NCBI RefSeq assembly: GCF_003050925.1
Contig: NZ_QAOV01000009.1
Coordinates: 62,001-126,000 of the forward strand
DNA from: Pseudomonas sp. GV085
GTDB lineage: Bacteria > Pseudomonadota > Gammaproteobacteria > Pseudomonadales > Pseudomonadaceae
Direction: 5' to 3'
Length of the DNA stretch: 64,000 nt
Below are positions 24,303-32,160 of the stretch, piece by piece; position 1 is the stretch's first letter; the number at the start of each line of letters is the position of its first letter. The position numbers and the translations under genes were made by a program. A model generated the notes under the pieces. It ran no database searches and was not told the origin of the DNA. It worked only from the letters and a program-made list of their open reading frames with translations.

Positions 24303-25748
24303 GTGACTGATTCAAAGCGTTTCGATAACTACATCAACGGCGAGTGGGTTGCCGGCGGCGACTATTCGACCAACATCAACCCGTCCGAACTGACCGACGC
24401 CATCGGCGACTACGCCAAGGCTGATCTGGCTCAGGTCCACGCCGCCATCGACGCCGCCCGTGCCGCGTTCCCGGCCTGGTCCACATCCGGCATTCAGGCG
24501 CGTCATGATTCCCTGGACAAAGTCGGTACCGAGATCCTCGCCCGCCGCGAAGAGCTCGGCACCCTGCTGGCCCGGGAAGAGGGCAAGACCCTGCCTGAAG
24601 CCATCGGTGAAGTGACCCGCGCCGGCAACATCTTCAAGTTCTTCGCCGGTGAATGCCTGCGCCTGTCCGGCGACTACCTGCCGTCGGTGCGTCCGGGCGT
24701 CAACGTTGAGGTCACTCGCGAAGCCCTGGGCGTGGTCGGTCTGATCACCCCGTGGAACTTCCCGATTGCCATCCCTGCATGGAAAATCGCTCCGGCCCTG
24801 GCCTATGGCAACTGCGTCGTGCTCAAGCCGGCGGACCTGGTTCCGGGTTGCGCCTGGGCCCTGGCCGAAATCATCTCCCGCGCAGGCTTCCCGGCCGGTG
24901 TGTTCAACCTGGTGATGGGCAGCGGTCGCGTGGTGGGCGATGCAATGGTCAACAGCCCGAAAGTCGATGGCATCAGCTTCACCGGTTCCGTGGGCGTGGG
25001 TCGTCAGATCGCCGTCAGCTGCGTATCGCGCCAGGCCAAGGTTCAGCTGGAAATGGGTGGCAAGAACCCGCAGATCATTCTCGACGACGCCGACCTCAAG
25101 CAAGCGGTCGAATTGTCGGTACAGAGCGCGTTCTACTCCACCGGCCAGCGTTGCACCGCTTCCAGCCGCTTTATCGTCACCGCCGGCATCCACGACCAGT
25201 TCGTCGAAGCCATGGCCGAGCGCATGAAGTCGATCAAGGTCGGTCACGCCTTGAAAGCCGGTACCGATATCGGTCCGGTGGTTTCCCAGGCTCAGCTTGA
25301 ACAGGACATGAAGTACATCGACATCGGCCAGTCCGAAGGTGCGCGTCTGGTCAGCGGCGGTGGTCTGGTGACGTGCGACACCGAGGGCTACTTCCTCGCG
25401 CCAACCCTGTTTGCCGACAGCGAAGCCTCGATGCGTATCAGCCAGGAAGAGATCTTCGGCCCGGTGGCCAACATCGTCCGTGTCGCCGATTACGAAGCAG
25501 CCTTGGCCATGGCCAACGACACCGAGTTCGGGCTGTCGGCGGGCATTGCCACCACGTCCTTGAAGTACGCCAACCACTTCAAACGCCACTCCCAGGCAGG
25601 GATGGTGATGGTCAACCTGCCGACCGCCGGTGTGGATTACCACGTTCCGTTCGGTGGGCGTAAAGGTTCATCCTATGGATCACGTGAGCAAGGTCGCTAT
25701 GCGCAAGAGTTTTACACCGTTGTGAAGACTGCCTACATCGGTTCGTAA
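24303..25748 (+). CDS. 2,5-dioxopentanoate (alpha-ketoglutaric semialdehyde) dehydrogenase
   Basis: A 481-residue NAD(P)-dependent aldehyde dehydrogenase that oxidises 2,5-dioxopentanoate to 2-oxoglutarate. The cofactor-site ITPWNFPIAIPAWK, catalytic Glu in LEMGGKNP and nucleophilic Cys in GQRCTASSR are present. I chose the GTG at 24303, with AAGGGG 9 bases upstream; the protein then starts MTDSKRFDNYINGEWV, as expected for the family. Substrate assignment rests on its kdgD neighbour. Confidence 0.92.
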   Translation: MTDSKRFDNYINGEWVAGGDYSTNINPSELTDAIGDYAKADLAQVHAAIDAARAAFPAWSTSGIQARHDSLDKVGTEILARREELGTLLAREEGKTLPEAIGEVTRAGNIFKFFAGECLRLSGDYLPSVRPGVNVEVTREALGVVGLITPWNFPIAIPAWKIAPALAYGNCVVLKPADLVPGCAWALAEIISRAGFPAGVFNLVMGSGRVVGDAMVNSPKVDGISFTGSVGVGRQIAVSCVSRQAKVQLEMGGKNPQIILDDADLKQAVELSVQSAFYSTGQRCTASSRFIVTAGIHDQFVEAMAERMKSIKVGHALKAGTDIGPVVSQAQLEQDMKYIDIGQSEGARLVSGGGLVTCDTEGYFLAPTLFADSEASMRISQEEIFGPVANIVRVADYEAALAMANDTEFGLSAGIATTSLKYANHFKRHSQAGMVMVNLPTAGVDYHVPFGGRKGSSYGSREQGRYAQEFYTVVKTAYIGS

Positions 25749-25760
25749 CGCACCACCCTC

Positions 25761-25864
25761 CTGTAGGAGCGAGCCCTGCTCGCGATGGTCTTGAGGTCGC
25801 GACGGTAAACCTGATGCCCCGCGTCATCGTTGACCACCATCGCGAGCAGGCTCGCTCCTACAAG
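25761..25864. repeat. REP doublet, GTAGGAGCGAGC class
   Basis: CTGTAGGAGCGAGCCCTGCT (one extra C in the loop) at the left and CATCGCGAGCAGGCTCGCTCC plus TACAAGG at the right. It is embedded inside the galactarate operon between the dehydrogenase and the transporter genes. Confidence 0.9.
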
Positions 25865-25917
25865 GAAACACCAAAGATTCACCCGCGCATAAAAATAATC
25901 AGTGGGAGTACATCTAC

Positions 25918-27288
25918 ATGCAATCGACCCAAAAGCCGACTCACGTCCGCTATTTGATCCTGCTCATGCTGTTTCTGGTGACCACGATCAACTACGCCGA
26001 CCGGGCTACCATCGCAATCGCCGGCTCCAGCCTGCAGAAAGACCTGGGCATTGATGCCGTTACCCTCGGCTACATCTTCTCCGCATTCGGTTGGGCCTAC
26101 GTGGCCGGGCAAATCCCCGGTGGCTGGCTGCTGGACCGTTTCGGTTCGAAAAAAATCTACGCGTTGAGTATCTTCACCTGGTCGCTGTTCACCGTGCTGC
26201 AGGGTTATGTCGGCGAGTTCGGCATGTCCACGGCAGTGGTTGCGCTGTTCATGCTGCGCTTCCTGGTGGGCCTGGCTGAAGCGCCATCCTTCCCCGGTAA
26301 CGCACGTATCGTAGCGGCCTGGTTCCCGACCGCTGAGCGCGGCACTGCCTCGGCGATCTTCAACTCGGCGCAGTACTTTGCCACTGTGTTGTTCGCGCCG
26401 CTGATGGGCTGGATCGTCTACAGCTTCGGCTGGCAGCACGTGTTCATCGTCATGGGCGTGATCGGCATCATCTTCTCCGGGATCTGGCTGAAGGTTATCC
26501 ACAGCCCGCGTCAGCACCCGATGATCAATGATGCCGAGTTCAAGCACATCGCCGACAACGGCGGTATGGTCGACATGGATCAGGACAAGGGCAAAGGCAA
26601 GAAGACCGATGGTCCGAAGTGGGACTATATCCGGCAGTTGCTGACCAACCGCATGATGCTCGGCGTATACCTGGGCCAATACTGCATCAACGGCATCACC
26701 TACTTCTTCCTGACCTGGTTCCCGGTGTACCTGGTGCAGGAACGCGGCATGACCATTCTCAAGGCCGGTTTCATTGCGTCCTTGCCGGCGATCTGCGGCT
26801 TCATCGGTGGTGTATTGGGCGGGGTGATTTCCGATTACCTGCTGCGCAAAGGCCATTCCCTGACCTTCGCCCGCAAGGCGCCGATCATTGCCGGCCTGCT
26901 GGTTTCCAGCAGCATCGTGGCCTGCAACTACGTGGATGTTGAATGGATGGTGGTCGGTTTCATGGCCCTGGCATTCTTCGGCAAAGGCGTGGGCGCTCTG
27001 GGCTGGGCGGTGGTGTCCGACACCTCGCCGAAGCAGATCGCCGGCCTGAGCGGTGGCCTGTTCAACACCTTTGGTAACCTCGCTTCCATCACCACCCCGA
27101 TCGTCATCGGCTACATCATCAGCTCCACCGGTTCGTTCAAGTGGGCACTGGTGTTTGTCGGCTGCAACGCTTTGGTCGCAGTGTTCAGCTATCTGGTCAT
27201 CGTGGGCCCGATCAAGCGCGTGGTACTCAAAGAGCCGCCCGCGAACGGTACTGAAGCCCCTGGCAAATTGTCTCAAGCGCATTCCTGA
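25918..27288 (+). CDS. gudP: MFS transporter for galactarate/glucarate (GudP-like anion:cation symporter)
   Basis: A 456-residue inner-membrane protein with 12 predicted helices and a charged central loop (~residues 200-240, rich in Lys/Asp). The first-helix signature FLVTTINYADRATIAIA and the following GWAYVAGQIPGGWLLDRFGSKK are typical of the ACS family that includes GudP, GarP and ExuT. GGGAG lies 9-10 bases before the ATG. Context (KdgD, GarD) makes galactarate and/or glucarate the likely cargo. Confidence 0.92.
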   Translation: MQSTQKPTHVRYLILLMLFLVTTINYADRATIAIAGSSLQKDLGIDAVTLGYIFSAFGWAYVAGQIPGGWLLDRFGSKKIYALSIFTWSLFTVLQGYVGEFGMSTAVVALFMLRFLVGLAEAPSFPGNARIVAAWFPTAERGTASAIFNSAQYFATVLFAPLMGWIVYSFGWQHVFIVMGVIGIIFSGIWLKVIHSPRQHPMINDAEFKHIADNGGMVDMDQDKGKGKKTDGPKWDYIRQLLTNRMMLGVYLGQYCINGITYFFLTWFPVYLVQERGMTILKAGFIASLPAICGFIGGVLGGVISDYLLRKGHSLTFARKAPIIAGLLVSSSIVACNYVDVEWMVVGFMALAFFGKGVGALGWAVVSDTSPKQIAGLSGGLFNTFGNLASITTPIVIGYIISSTGSFKWALVFVGCNALVAVFSYLVIVGPIKRVVLKEPPANGTEAPGKLSQAHS

Positions 27289-27299
27289 GGAGCGGCGTC

Positions 27300-28853
27300 A
27301 TGCAGTTGATTGAACATTCCGACTCGCCGCGCTACATCCGCCTGCACGAGCGGGATAACGTGGTCATCGTGGTCAATGATCAGGGCGTACCGGCCGGTAC
27401 CGAATTTTCGGACGGCCTGGTCACCCTGGACTTCGTGCCGCAGAGCCACAAGGTCACTCTGGAAGACATTCCCGAAGGTGGCCAGGTGATTCGTTACGGC
27501 CAGGTCATTGGCTACGCCTTGCAGCCGATTCCCCGCGGTAGCTGGGTCAAGGAAGATCAACTGCGCATGCCAACCGCGCCACCGCTGGATAGCCTGCCGC
27601 TGTCCACCGATGTGCCGGCCGCGCAGGCACCGCTGGAAGGTTTCACCTTCGAGGGTTATCGCAATGCCGACGGCACCGTTGGCACGCGCAACATTCTCGG
27701 CATCACCACCACCGTGCAATGCGTGACCGGCGTGCTCGATCATGCGGTCAAGCGTATCAAGGCCGAGTTGCTGCCCAAGTACCCGCACGTCGATGACGTG
27801 GTGGCGCTGACCCACAGTTACGGCTGTGGCGTGGCCATCACCGCCACCGACGCCTACATCCCGATTCGTACCGTACGCAACCTGGCACGTAACCCGAATC
27901 TGGGCGGCGAAGCCTTGGTCATCAGCCTGGGTTGCGAGAAGTTGCAGGCCGGGCAGGTGATGCACGAGAACGACAGTTCGGTGGATCTCAGCGAGCCGTG
28001 GTTGTATCGGCTACAGGATTCCAGCCACGGCTTCACCGAGATGATCGAGCAGATCATGGAGCTGGCCGAGACGCGCTTGAAGAGGCTCGATCAGCGCCGT
28101 CGGGAAACCGTGCCGGCGTCCGAGCTGATCCTTGGCATGCAATGCGGCGGCAGTGATGCGTTCTCCGGTATCACCGCCAACCCGGCGCTCGGTTATGCCT
28201 CGGACCTGCTGCTACGGGCCGGTGCGACGGTAATGTTTTCCGAAGTCACTGAAGTGCGCGATGCCATTTATCTGCTGACCTCCCGCGCGGAAAACCAGGA
28301 CGTCGCCCAGGAACTGGTGCGGGAAATGGACTGGTACGACCGCTACCTGGCAAAGGGCGAGGCAGATCGTAGCGCCAACACCACGCCGGGCAACAAGAAG
28401 GGCGGGTTGTCGAACATTGTCGAGAAGTCCCTGGGCTCGATCGTCAAGTCCGGCAGCAGCGCTATCAATGGCGTGCTTGGCCCAGGCGAGCGTTTCAAGC
28501 GAAAGGGCCTGATCTTCTGCGCGACCCCGGCCAGCGACTTTGTCTGTGGGACCTTGCAGCTGGCGGCGGGGATGAACCTGCATGTATTCACCACCGGTCG
28601 TGGTACGCCTTACGGTTTGGCCATGGCCCCGGTCGTCAAGGTCTCGACCCGGACGGAACTGGCGCAACGCTGGCCGGACCTGATCGACATCGACGCCGGG
28701 CGTATTGCCACCGGCCGCGCATCGATCGAGGAACTGGGCTGGGAGCTGTTCCATTACTACCTGGATGTGGCGAGCGGCAAGAAACAGACGTGGGCCGAGC
28801 AGCACAAGCTGCATAACGACATCACCCTGTTCAACCCGGCGCCGATTACCTGA
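27300..28853 (+). CDS. garD: Galactarate dehydratase
   Basis: A 517-residue UxaA-family dehydratase converting galactarate to 5-dehydro-4-deoxyglucarate, an iron-dependent reaction. The N-terminal SAF domain (DNVVIVVNDQGVPAGTEF...IPRGSW) is joined to the UxaA core by a Pro/Ala linker. Long stretches are near identical to E. coli GarD as I remember it (FEGYRNADGTVGTRN, MQCGGSDAFSG, NKKGGLSN, TPASDFVCGT). AGGAG precedes the ATG by 7 bases. No glucarate dehydratase (gudD) is in the window. Confidence 0.95.
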   Translation: MQLIEHSDSPRYIRLHERDNVVIVVNDQGVPAGTEFSDGLVTLDFVPQSHKVTLEDIPEGGQVIRYGQVIGYALQPIPRGSWVKEDQLRMPTAPPLDSLPLSTDVPAAQAPLEGFTFEGYRNADGTVGTRNILGITTTVQCVTGVLDHAVKRIKAELLPKYPHVDDVVALTHSYGCGVAITATDAYIPIRTVRNLARNPNLGGEALVISLGCEKLQAGQVMHENDSSVDLSEPWLYRLQDSSHGFTEMIEQIMELAETRLKRLDQRRRETVPASELILGMQCGGSDAFSGITANPALGYASDLLLRAGATVMFSEVTEVRDAIYLLTSRAENQDVAQELVREMDWYDRYLAKGEADRSANTTPGNKKGGLSNIVEKSLGSIVKSGSSAINGVLGPGERFKRKGLIFCATPASDFVCGTLQLAAGMNLHVFTTGRGTPYGLAMAPVVKVSTRTELAQRWPDLIDIDAGRIATGRASIEELGWELFHYYLDVASGKKQTWAEQHKLHNDITLFNPAPIT

Positions 28854-28856
28854 GAC

Positions 28857-28950
28857 TGTGGCGAGGGAGCTTGCTCCCGCTGGACTGCGTAGCAGTCCCA
28901 TTTTTTGGGGCCGCTTCGCGACCCAGCGGGAGCAAGCTCCCTCGCCACAT
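28857..28950. repeat. REP doublet, TGTGGCGAGGGAGCTTGCTCC class
   Basis: The left arm TGTGGCGAGGGAGCTTGCTC is mirrored by GAGCAAGCTCCCTCGCCACA at the right. The centre contains a further small hairpin GGACTGC-gta-GCAGTCC. It starts 3 bases after the garD stop and may serve as a 3'-end structure for the operon. Confidence 0.92.
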
Positions 28951-29049
28951 GTGTTTCATTGCCTGTTCAAGGGGCGATCTAGCAGGCGCCGAAGTCTTCA
29001 GTGGCTTATCATTAGCCACCTAACGACGCCCACCAAGGTTACCCCCGGC

Positions 29050-29991
29050 ATGCTGGCAATTTTCCTCGAAACCCTGAATATCACCGCGCCGGTGTTTGCC
29101 ATGCTGTTTCTGGGGGTGCTGCTCAAACGCATCGACTGGATCAACGACAACTTCATCCACACGGCGTCGGCACTGGTGTTCAACGTCACCATGCCGGCGT
29201 TGCTGTTTCTGGGCATCCTGCATGCCGACCTGCACGCGGCATTGCAGCCGGCGCTGCTGATCTATTTCTCCGTGGCGACGCTTTTGTGTTTTGCCATTGC
29301 CTGGGGCTGGGCGATCTGGAAGTGCCCGCGGGAAGATCGCGGGATCTACACCCAGGGCGCCTTTCGCGGTAACAACGGGGTCATCGGCCTGGCGCTGGCA
29401 GCCAGCATGTACGGCGACTACGGGATTTCCCTCGGGGCGATTCTCGCGGCGCTGGTGATCCTGTTTTACAACACCCTCTCGACCATCGTGCTGGCGGTCT
29501 ACAGTCCGGTGATCAAGTCCGATCCTTGGAGCATCTGCAAAAGCGTGTTCAGCAATCCGCTGATCATCAGCGTGATTGCGGCGGCGCCGTTCGCCTGGTT
29601 CAAGATCGGCTTGCCCGGCTGGCTGGAGACCTCCGGCCAGTATCTGGCGCAAACCACGCTGCCGCTGGCGCTGATCTGCATTGGCGGCACGCTGTCGCTG
29701 GCGGCACTGCGCAAAAGCGGCCACATGGCGCTGAGTTCAAGCCTGTTGAAGATGATCGGCCTGCCGGTGCTGGCGACGCTGGGGGCATGGCTGTGGGGCT
29801 TTCGTGGGGCGGAACTGGGGATTCTGTTCCTGTACTTCGGCAGCCCGACTGCCGCTGCCAGTTTCGTCATGGCCCGGGCGGCGGACGGCAATCACGAGTT
29901 GGCGGCGGCAATTATCGTGATCACTACGCTGATGGCGGCTGTCACCACCAACATCGGGATCTTCTTCTTGCAGTGGGGCGGGTGGATTTAA
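29050..29991 (+). CDS. AEC (auxin efflux carrier) family permease
   Basis: A 313-residue inner-membrane protein with about ten hydrophobic segments, split into two five-helix halves: N-terminal half with FNVTMPALLFLGIL and FRGNNGVIGLALA, C-terminal half with LPLALICIGGTLSL and FGSPTAAASFVMA. The internal repeat is typical of the AEC/BART fold. Bacterial members include malonate and possibly other dicarboxylate carriers. It follows garD on the same strand after a REP doublet and could be part of sugar-acid metabolism, but this is not certain. The ATG at 29050 lacks a strong ribosome binding site. Confidence 0.85.
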   Translation: MLAIFLETLNITAPVFAMLFLGVLLKRIDWINDNFIHTASALVFNVTMPALLFLGILHADLHAALQPALLIYFSVATLLCFAIAWGWAIWKCPREDRGIYTQGAFRGNNGVIGLALAASMYGDYGISLGAILAALVILFYNTLSTIVLAVYSPVIKSDPWSICKSVFSNPLIISVIAAAPFAWFKIGLPGWLETSGQYLAQTTLPLALICIGGTLSLAALRKSGHMALSSSLLKMIGLPVLATLGAWLWGFRGAELGILFLYFGSPTAAASFVMARAADGNHELAAAIIVITTLMAAVTTNIGIFFLQWGGWI

Positions 29992-30000
29992 AGGCAAAGG

Positions 30001-30079
30001 TCAAAAGATCGCAGCCTGCGGCAGCTCCTACAGGAAAACGTAATCCTATGTAGGAGCTGCCGCAGGCTGCGATCTTTTC
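30001..30079. repeat. REP doublet, GTAGGAGCTGCCGCAGGCTGCGATC class
   Basis: AAAAGATCGCAGCCTGCGGC...TCCTACAG at the left and its mirror TGTAGGAGCTGCCGCAGGCT...GATCTTTT at the right with only ~15 bases between. Compared with the copy at 1602 the order is inside out. It sits between two convergent genes, close to both stops, and can form a strong hairpin on either strand. Confidence 0.92.
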
Positions 30080-30091
30080 AAAGCAATAAAA

Positions 30092-30472
30092 TTATTCCGG
30101 CTTCTGGTAACTGTCGATCACTTCCTGCGCCGCCCGAAACGCATCGATCGCCGCCGGCACACCGGCATACACCGCGCAATGCAGCAGCGCCTCGCGAATT
30201 TCTTCCACGGTGCAGCCGTTGTTCAGCGCACCGCGCACGTGACCTTTCAATTCCTGCGGGCATTTGAGTGCGGTCAGGGCCGCGAGGGTGATCAGGCTGC
30301 GGGTTTTCAGCGGCAGACCTTCGCGATTCCATACCCCGCCCCAGGCGTGTTCATTGACGAAATCCTGCAGCGGCTGGGTGAATTCGGTGGCGTTGCCCAG
30401 TGCGATGTCGACGAAGGCGTCGCCCATCACTTGGCGGCGGACTTCAACGCCGGGTTTTTGATTCTCGGTCAT
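30092..30472 (-). CDS. Carboxymuconolactone decarboxylase family protein
   Basis: A 126-residue all-helical CMD-domain protein. The pattern VRRQVMGDAFVD...HAWGGVWNREGLPLKTRSLITLAALTAL...HVRGALNNGCTVEEIREALLHCAVYAGVPAA is the same layout as PcaC (4-carboxymuconolactone decarboxylase), but the sequence is clearly not a close PcaC match and no other protocatechuate genes are nearby. The AhpD-type CxxC is absent. Its start overlaps the stop of the antiporter gene by 4 bases (ATGA), so the two are translated together. Confidence 0.85.
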   Translation of the reverse strand: MTENQKPGVEVRRQVMGDAFVDIALGNATEFTQPLQDFVNEHAWGGVWNREGLPLKTRSLITLAALTALKCPQELKGHVRGALNNGCTVEEIREALLHCAVYAGVPAAIDAFRAAQEVIDSYQKPE

Positions 30473-31530
30473 GGGACTTCCCTCTTATGGTGTTGGCGAC
30501 GCCAGGCGCGTAGCGACGTGAACAGCAAAAACGCCACCAACGCCGGCAGGACGAAAAACAGCATCAAGTGTTCCAGCTTGCCGGCCAGTGGCATGCCGGT
30601 GGTGAACGACACCACGTGCAGTCCATAGGCCAGGTACAAACCCAGAAACAGCAGGCCTTCGGCGCGGGTCACCCGGTAGCCGGAGTAAAACACCGGCAGG
30701 CACAGCGCCGCGACGCCGAGCATCACCGGCAGGTCGAAATCCAGGGCGTTGGGCGACACCGACAGCGGCGACGGCGCCACCAGTGCGGTAAAGCCGAGCA
30801 CGCCCAGGAGGTTGAACAGGTTGCTGCCGATCACGTTGCCCACGGCAATCTCGCGCTCGCCGCGCATTGCGGCGATCAACGAAGTGGCGAGCTCAGGCAG
30901 TGAGGTGCTGACAGCGACGATGGTCAGGCCGATGATCCGCTCCGACAACCCCAAATCGGTGGCGACCGCAACCGCTGCACCCAGTAACAAGTGCCCGGCG
31001 TACACCAGCATCGCCAGTCCGGCGACGATCATCAGCAGGCTGCTCAGCCATGGCGCTTGCGGGTGGTGGTCATGGCTCGATACCGGCCGTGCCGAGTGCC
31101 GTGACTGGCGCAGCAACAAGCCCAGGTAAATCGCCAGAGCCGCAATCAGCATCACGCCGTCGGCCCGGGTCAGTTCTTCATTCCAGGCGAGTACGAACAC
31201 CAACAGGCTGGCGCCGATCATCAACGGAATATCCAGACGCACCAGTTGTCGGGAAACCCTCAACGGAATGATCAGCGCGGACAACCCGAGGGTGACAAGG
31301 ATGTTGAAAATGCTGCTGCCGATCACGCTGCCGACCGCGATGTCGGCGTTGTGCGCCAGGGTGGCTTGCAGGCTGACTGCCATCTGCGGGGCGCTGCTGC
31401 CGAGGGCGACGATGGTCAGGCCGATGATCAGCGGGCGTATGTGCAACCTTGCGGCAATGCGTACGGCGGCGCGCACCATCAATTCGGCGCCGACAATCAG
31501 CAGGAGCAATCCGCTGAGCAATTCGATCAC
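30469..31530 (-). CDS. CaCA-family (Na+/Ca2+ exchanger-like) antiporter, YrbG-type
   Basis: A 353-residue inner-membrane protein with two inverted halves of about five helices. Each half has an alpha repeat: GLTIVALGSSAPQMAVSL (residues ~37-54) and GLTIVAVSTSLPELATSL. The second carries the normal Ca2+-ligating Glu in the S-x-P-E motif; the first has Gln49 instead. GSSIFNILVTLG and GSNLFNLLGVLG are the partner motifs. The start is a GTG at 31530 without a strong ribosome binding site, so a slightly different start is possible. Confidence 0.88.
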   Translation of the reverse strand: MIELLSGLLLLIVGAELMVRAAVRIAARLHIRPLIIGLTIVALGSSAPQMAVSLQATLAHNADIAVGSVIGSSIFNILVTLGLSALIIPLRVSRQLVRLDIPLMIGASLLVFVLAWNEELTRADGVMLIAALAIYLGLLLRQSRHSARPVSSHDHHPQAPWLSSLLMIVAGLAMLVYAGHLLLGAAVAVATDLGLSERIIGLTIVAVSTSLPELATSLIAAMRGEREIAVGNVIGSNLFNLLGVLGFTALVAPSPLSVSPNALDFDLPVMLGVAALCLPVFYSGYRVTRAEGLLFLGLYLAYGLHVVSFTTGMPLAGKLEHLMLFFVLPALVAFLLFTSLRAWRRQHHKREVP

Positions 31531-31580
31531 GCTGATCAGGGGTAAATCGGCTAATCCGAAAATGGTCGGGGCTCCATCGG

Positions 31581-31955
31581 TCAGTCGTCGAGGGCCTGGA
31601 CGCGAACCCGTGCGGTGCCGCTTTTAAGCATGCCCAGGCGCGCGGCGGCTTCGTGGGACAGGTCGATCAGACGGCCACGGGTGTGCGGTCCGCGATCATT
31701 GATGCGCACCACGCAGGATTTGTCGTTATTCAGATTGGTCACCTTCACCCGTGTACCGAAGGGTAGCTGGCGATGGGCGGCGGTCATGGAATTCTTGTCG
31801 AAACGCTCGCCGTTGGCGGTGCGTTTGCCTTGGTGTTTGGCGCCGTAATACGAAGCCACGCCGGTTTTGTCGTAGCCGTGTGGATCAACGGTGTCGGTGC
31901 TGGCGCAACCGGCCAGGAGCGAGAGGAGGGCGCAGGCGCCGAATAGACGTTTCAT
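31581..31955 (-). CDS. Short RlpA-like septal-ring lipoprotein (double-psi beta-barrel)
   Basis: A 124-residue lipoprotein. The lipobox LLAGC at residues ~13-17 predicts outer-membrane anchoring, and the body is a double-psi beta-barrel RlpA domain (GVASYYGAKHQGKRTANGERFD...AAHRQLPFGTRVKVTNLNN..CVVRINDRGP). The SPOR domain of full-length RlpA is missing, so this is the short paralogue. Full-length RlpA in P. aeruginosa is a lytic transglycosylase acting on denuded glycan. I chose the ATG at 31955, with GGGAG upstream. Confidence 0.88.
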   Translation of the reverse strand: MKRLFGACALLSLLAGCASTDTVDPHGYDKTGVASYYGAKHQGKRTANGERFDKNSMTAAHRQLPFGTRVKVTNLNNDKSCVVRINDRGPHTRGRLIDLSHEAAARLGMLKSGTARVRVQALDD

Positions 31956-31975
31956 TTCAAAGGCTCCCAAAATAG

Positions 31976-32122
31976 TTGTGGCGAGGGAGCTTGTCGGATC
32001 GCCGCCCGTCCCGCTCGGCCGCGAAGCGGTCGCAAAATCAGCCAATGCATTCTTGTAGAAAAAATGCGGTTACCGATTTGGGTCTGCTTCGCAGACCAGC
32101 GGGAGCAAGCTCCCTCGCCACA
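31976..32122. repeat. REP doublet, TGTGGCGAGGGAGC class, left arm interrupted by the TCGGATCGCCGCCCG module
   Basis: The left arm reads TTGTGGCGAGGGAGCTTG then TCGGATCGCCGCCCG then TCCCGCTCGG, so the stem is broken; the right arm CAGCGGGAGCAAGCTCCCTCG plus CCACA is normal. The interior contains GGTCTGC-ttc-GCAGACC and CGCGAAGCGG. It lies between gatB and the RlpA-like gene. Confidence 0.83.
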
Positions 32123-32160
32123 GGACGCGGAGCCAGTAAAAATTGCTGGCTCCATCCTGA

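Noticed and set aside
31581..31955. RlpA-like protein as a truncated pseudogene lacking SPOR
   Set aside because: It has its own start, lipobox and complete barrel domain; short RlpA-like lipoproteins are known.
1355..32122. The many GTAGGAGC inverted repeats as a CRISPR array or IS ends
   Set aside because: They occur as isolated doublets with unique spacers in separate intergenic gaps, with no regular array, cas genes, transposase or target duplications.
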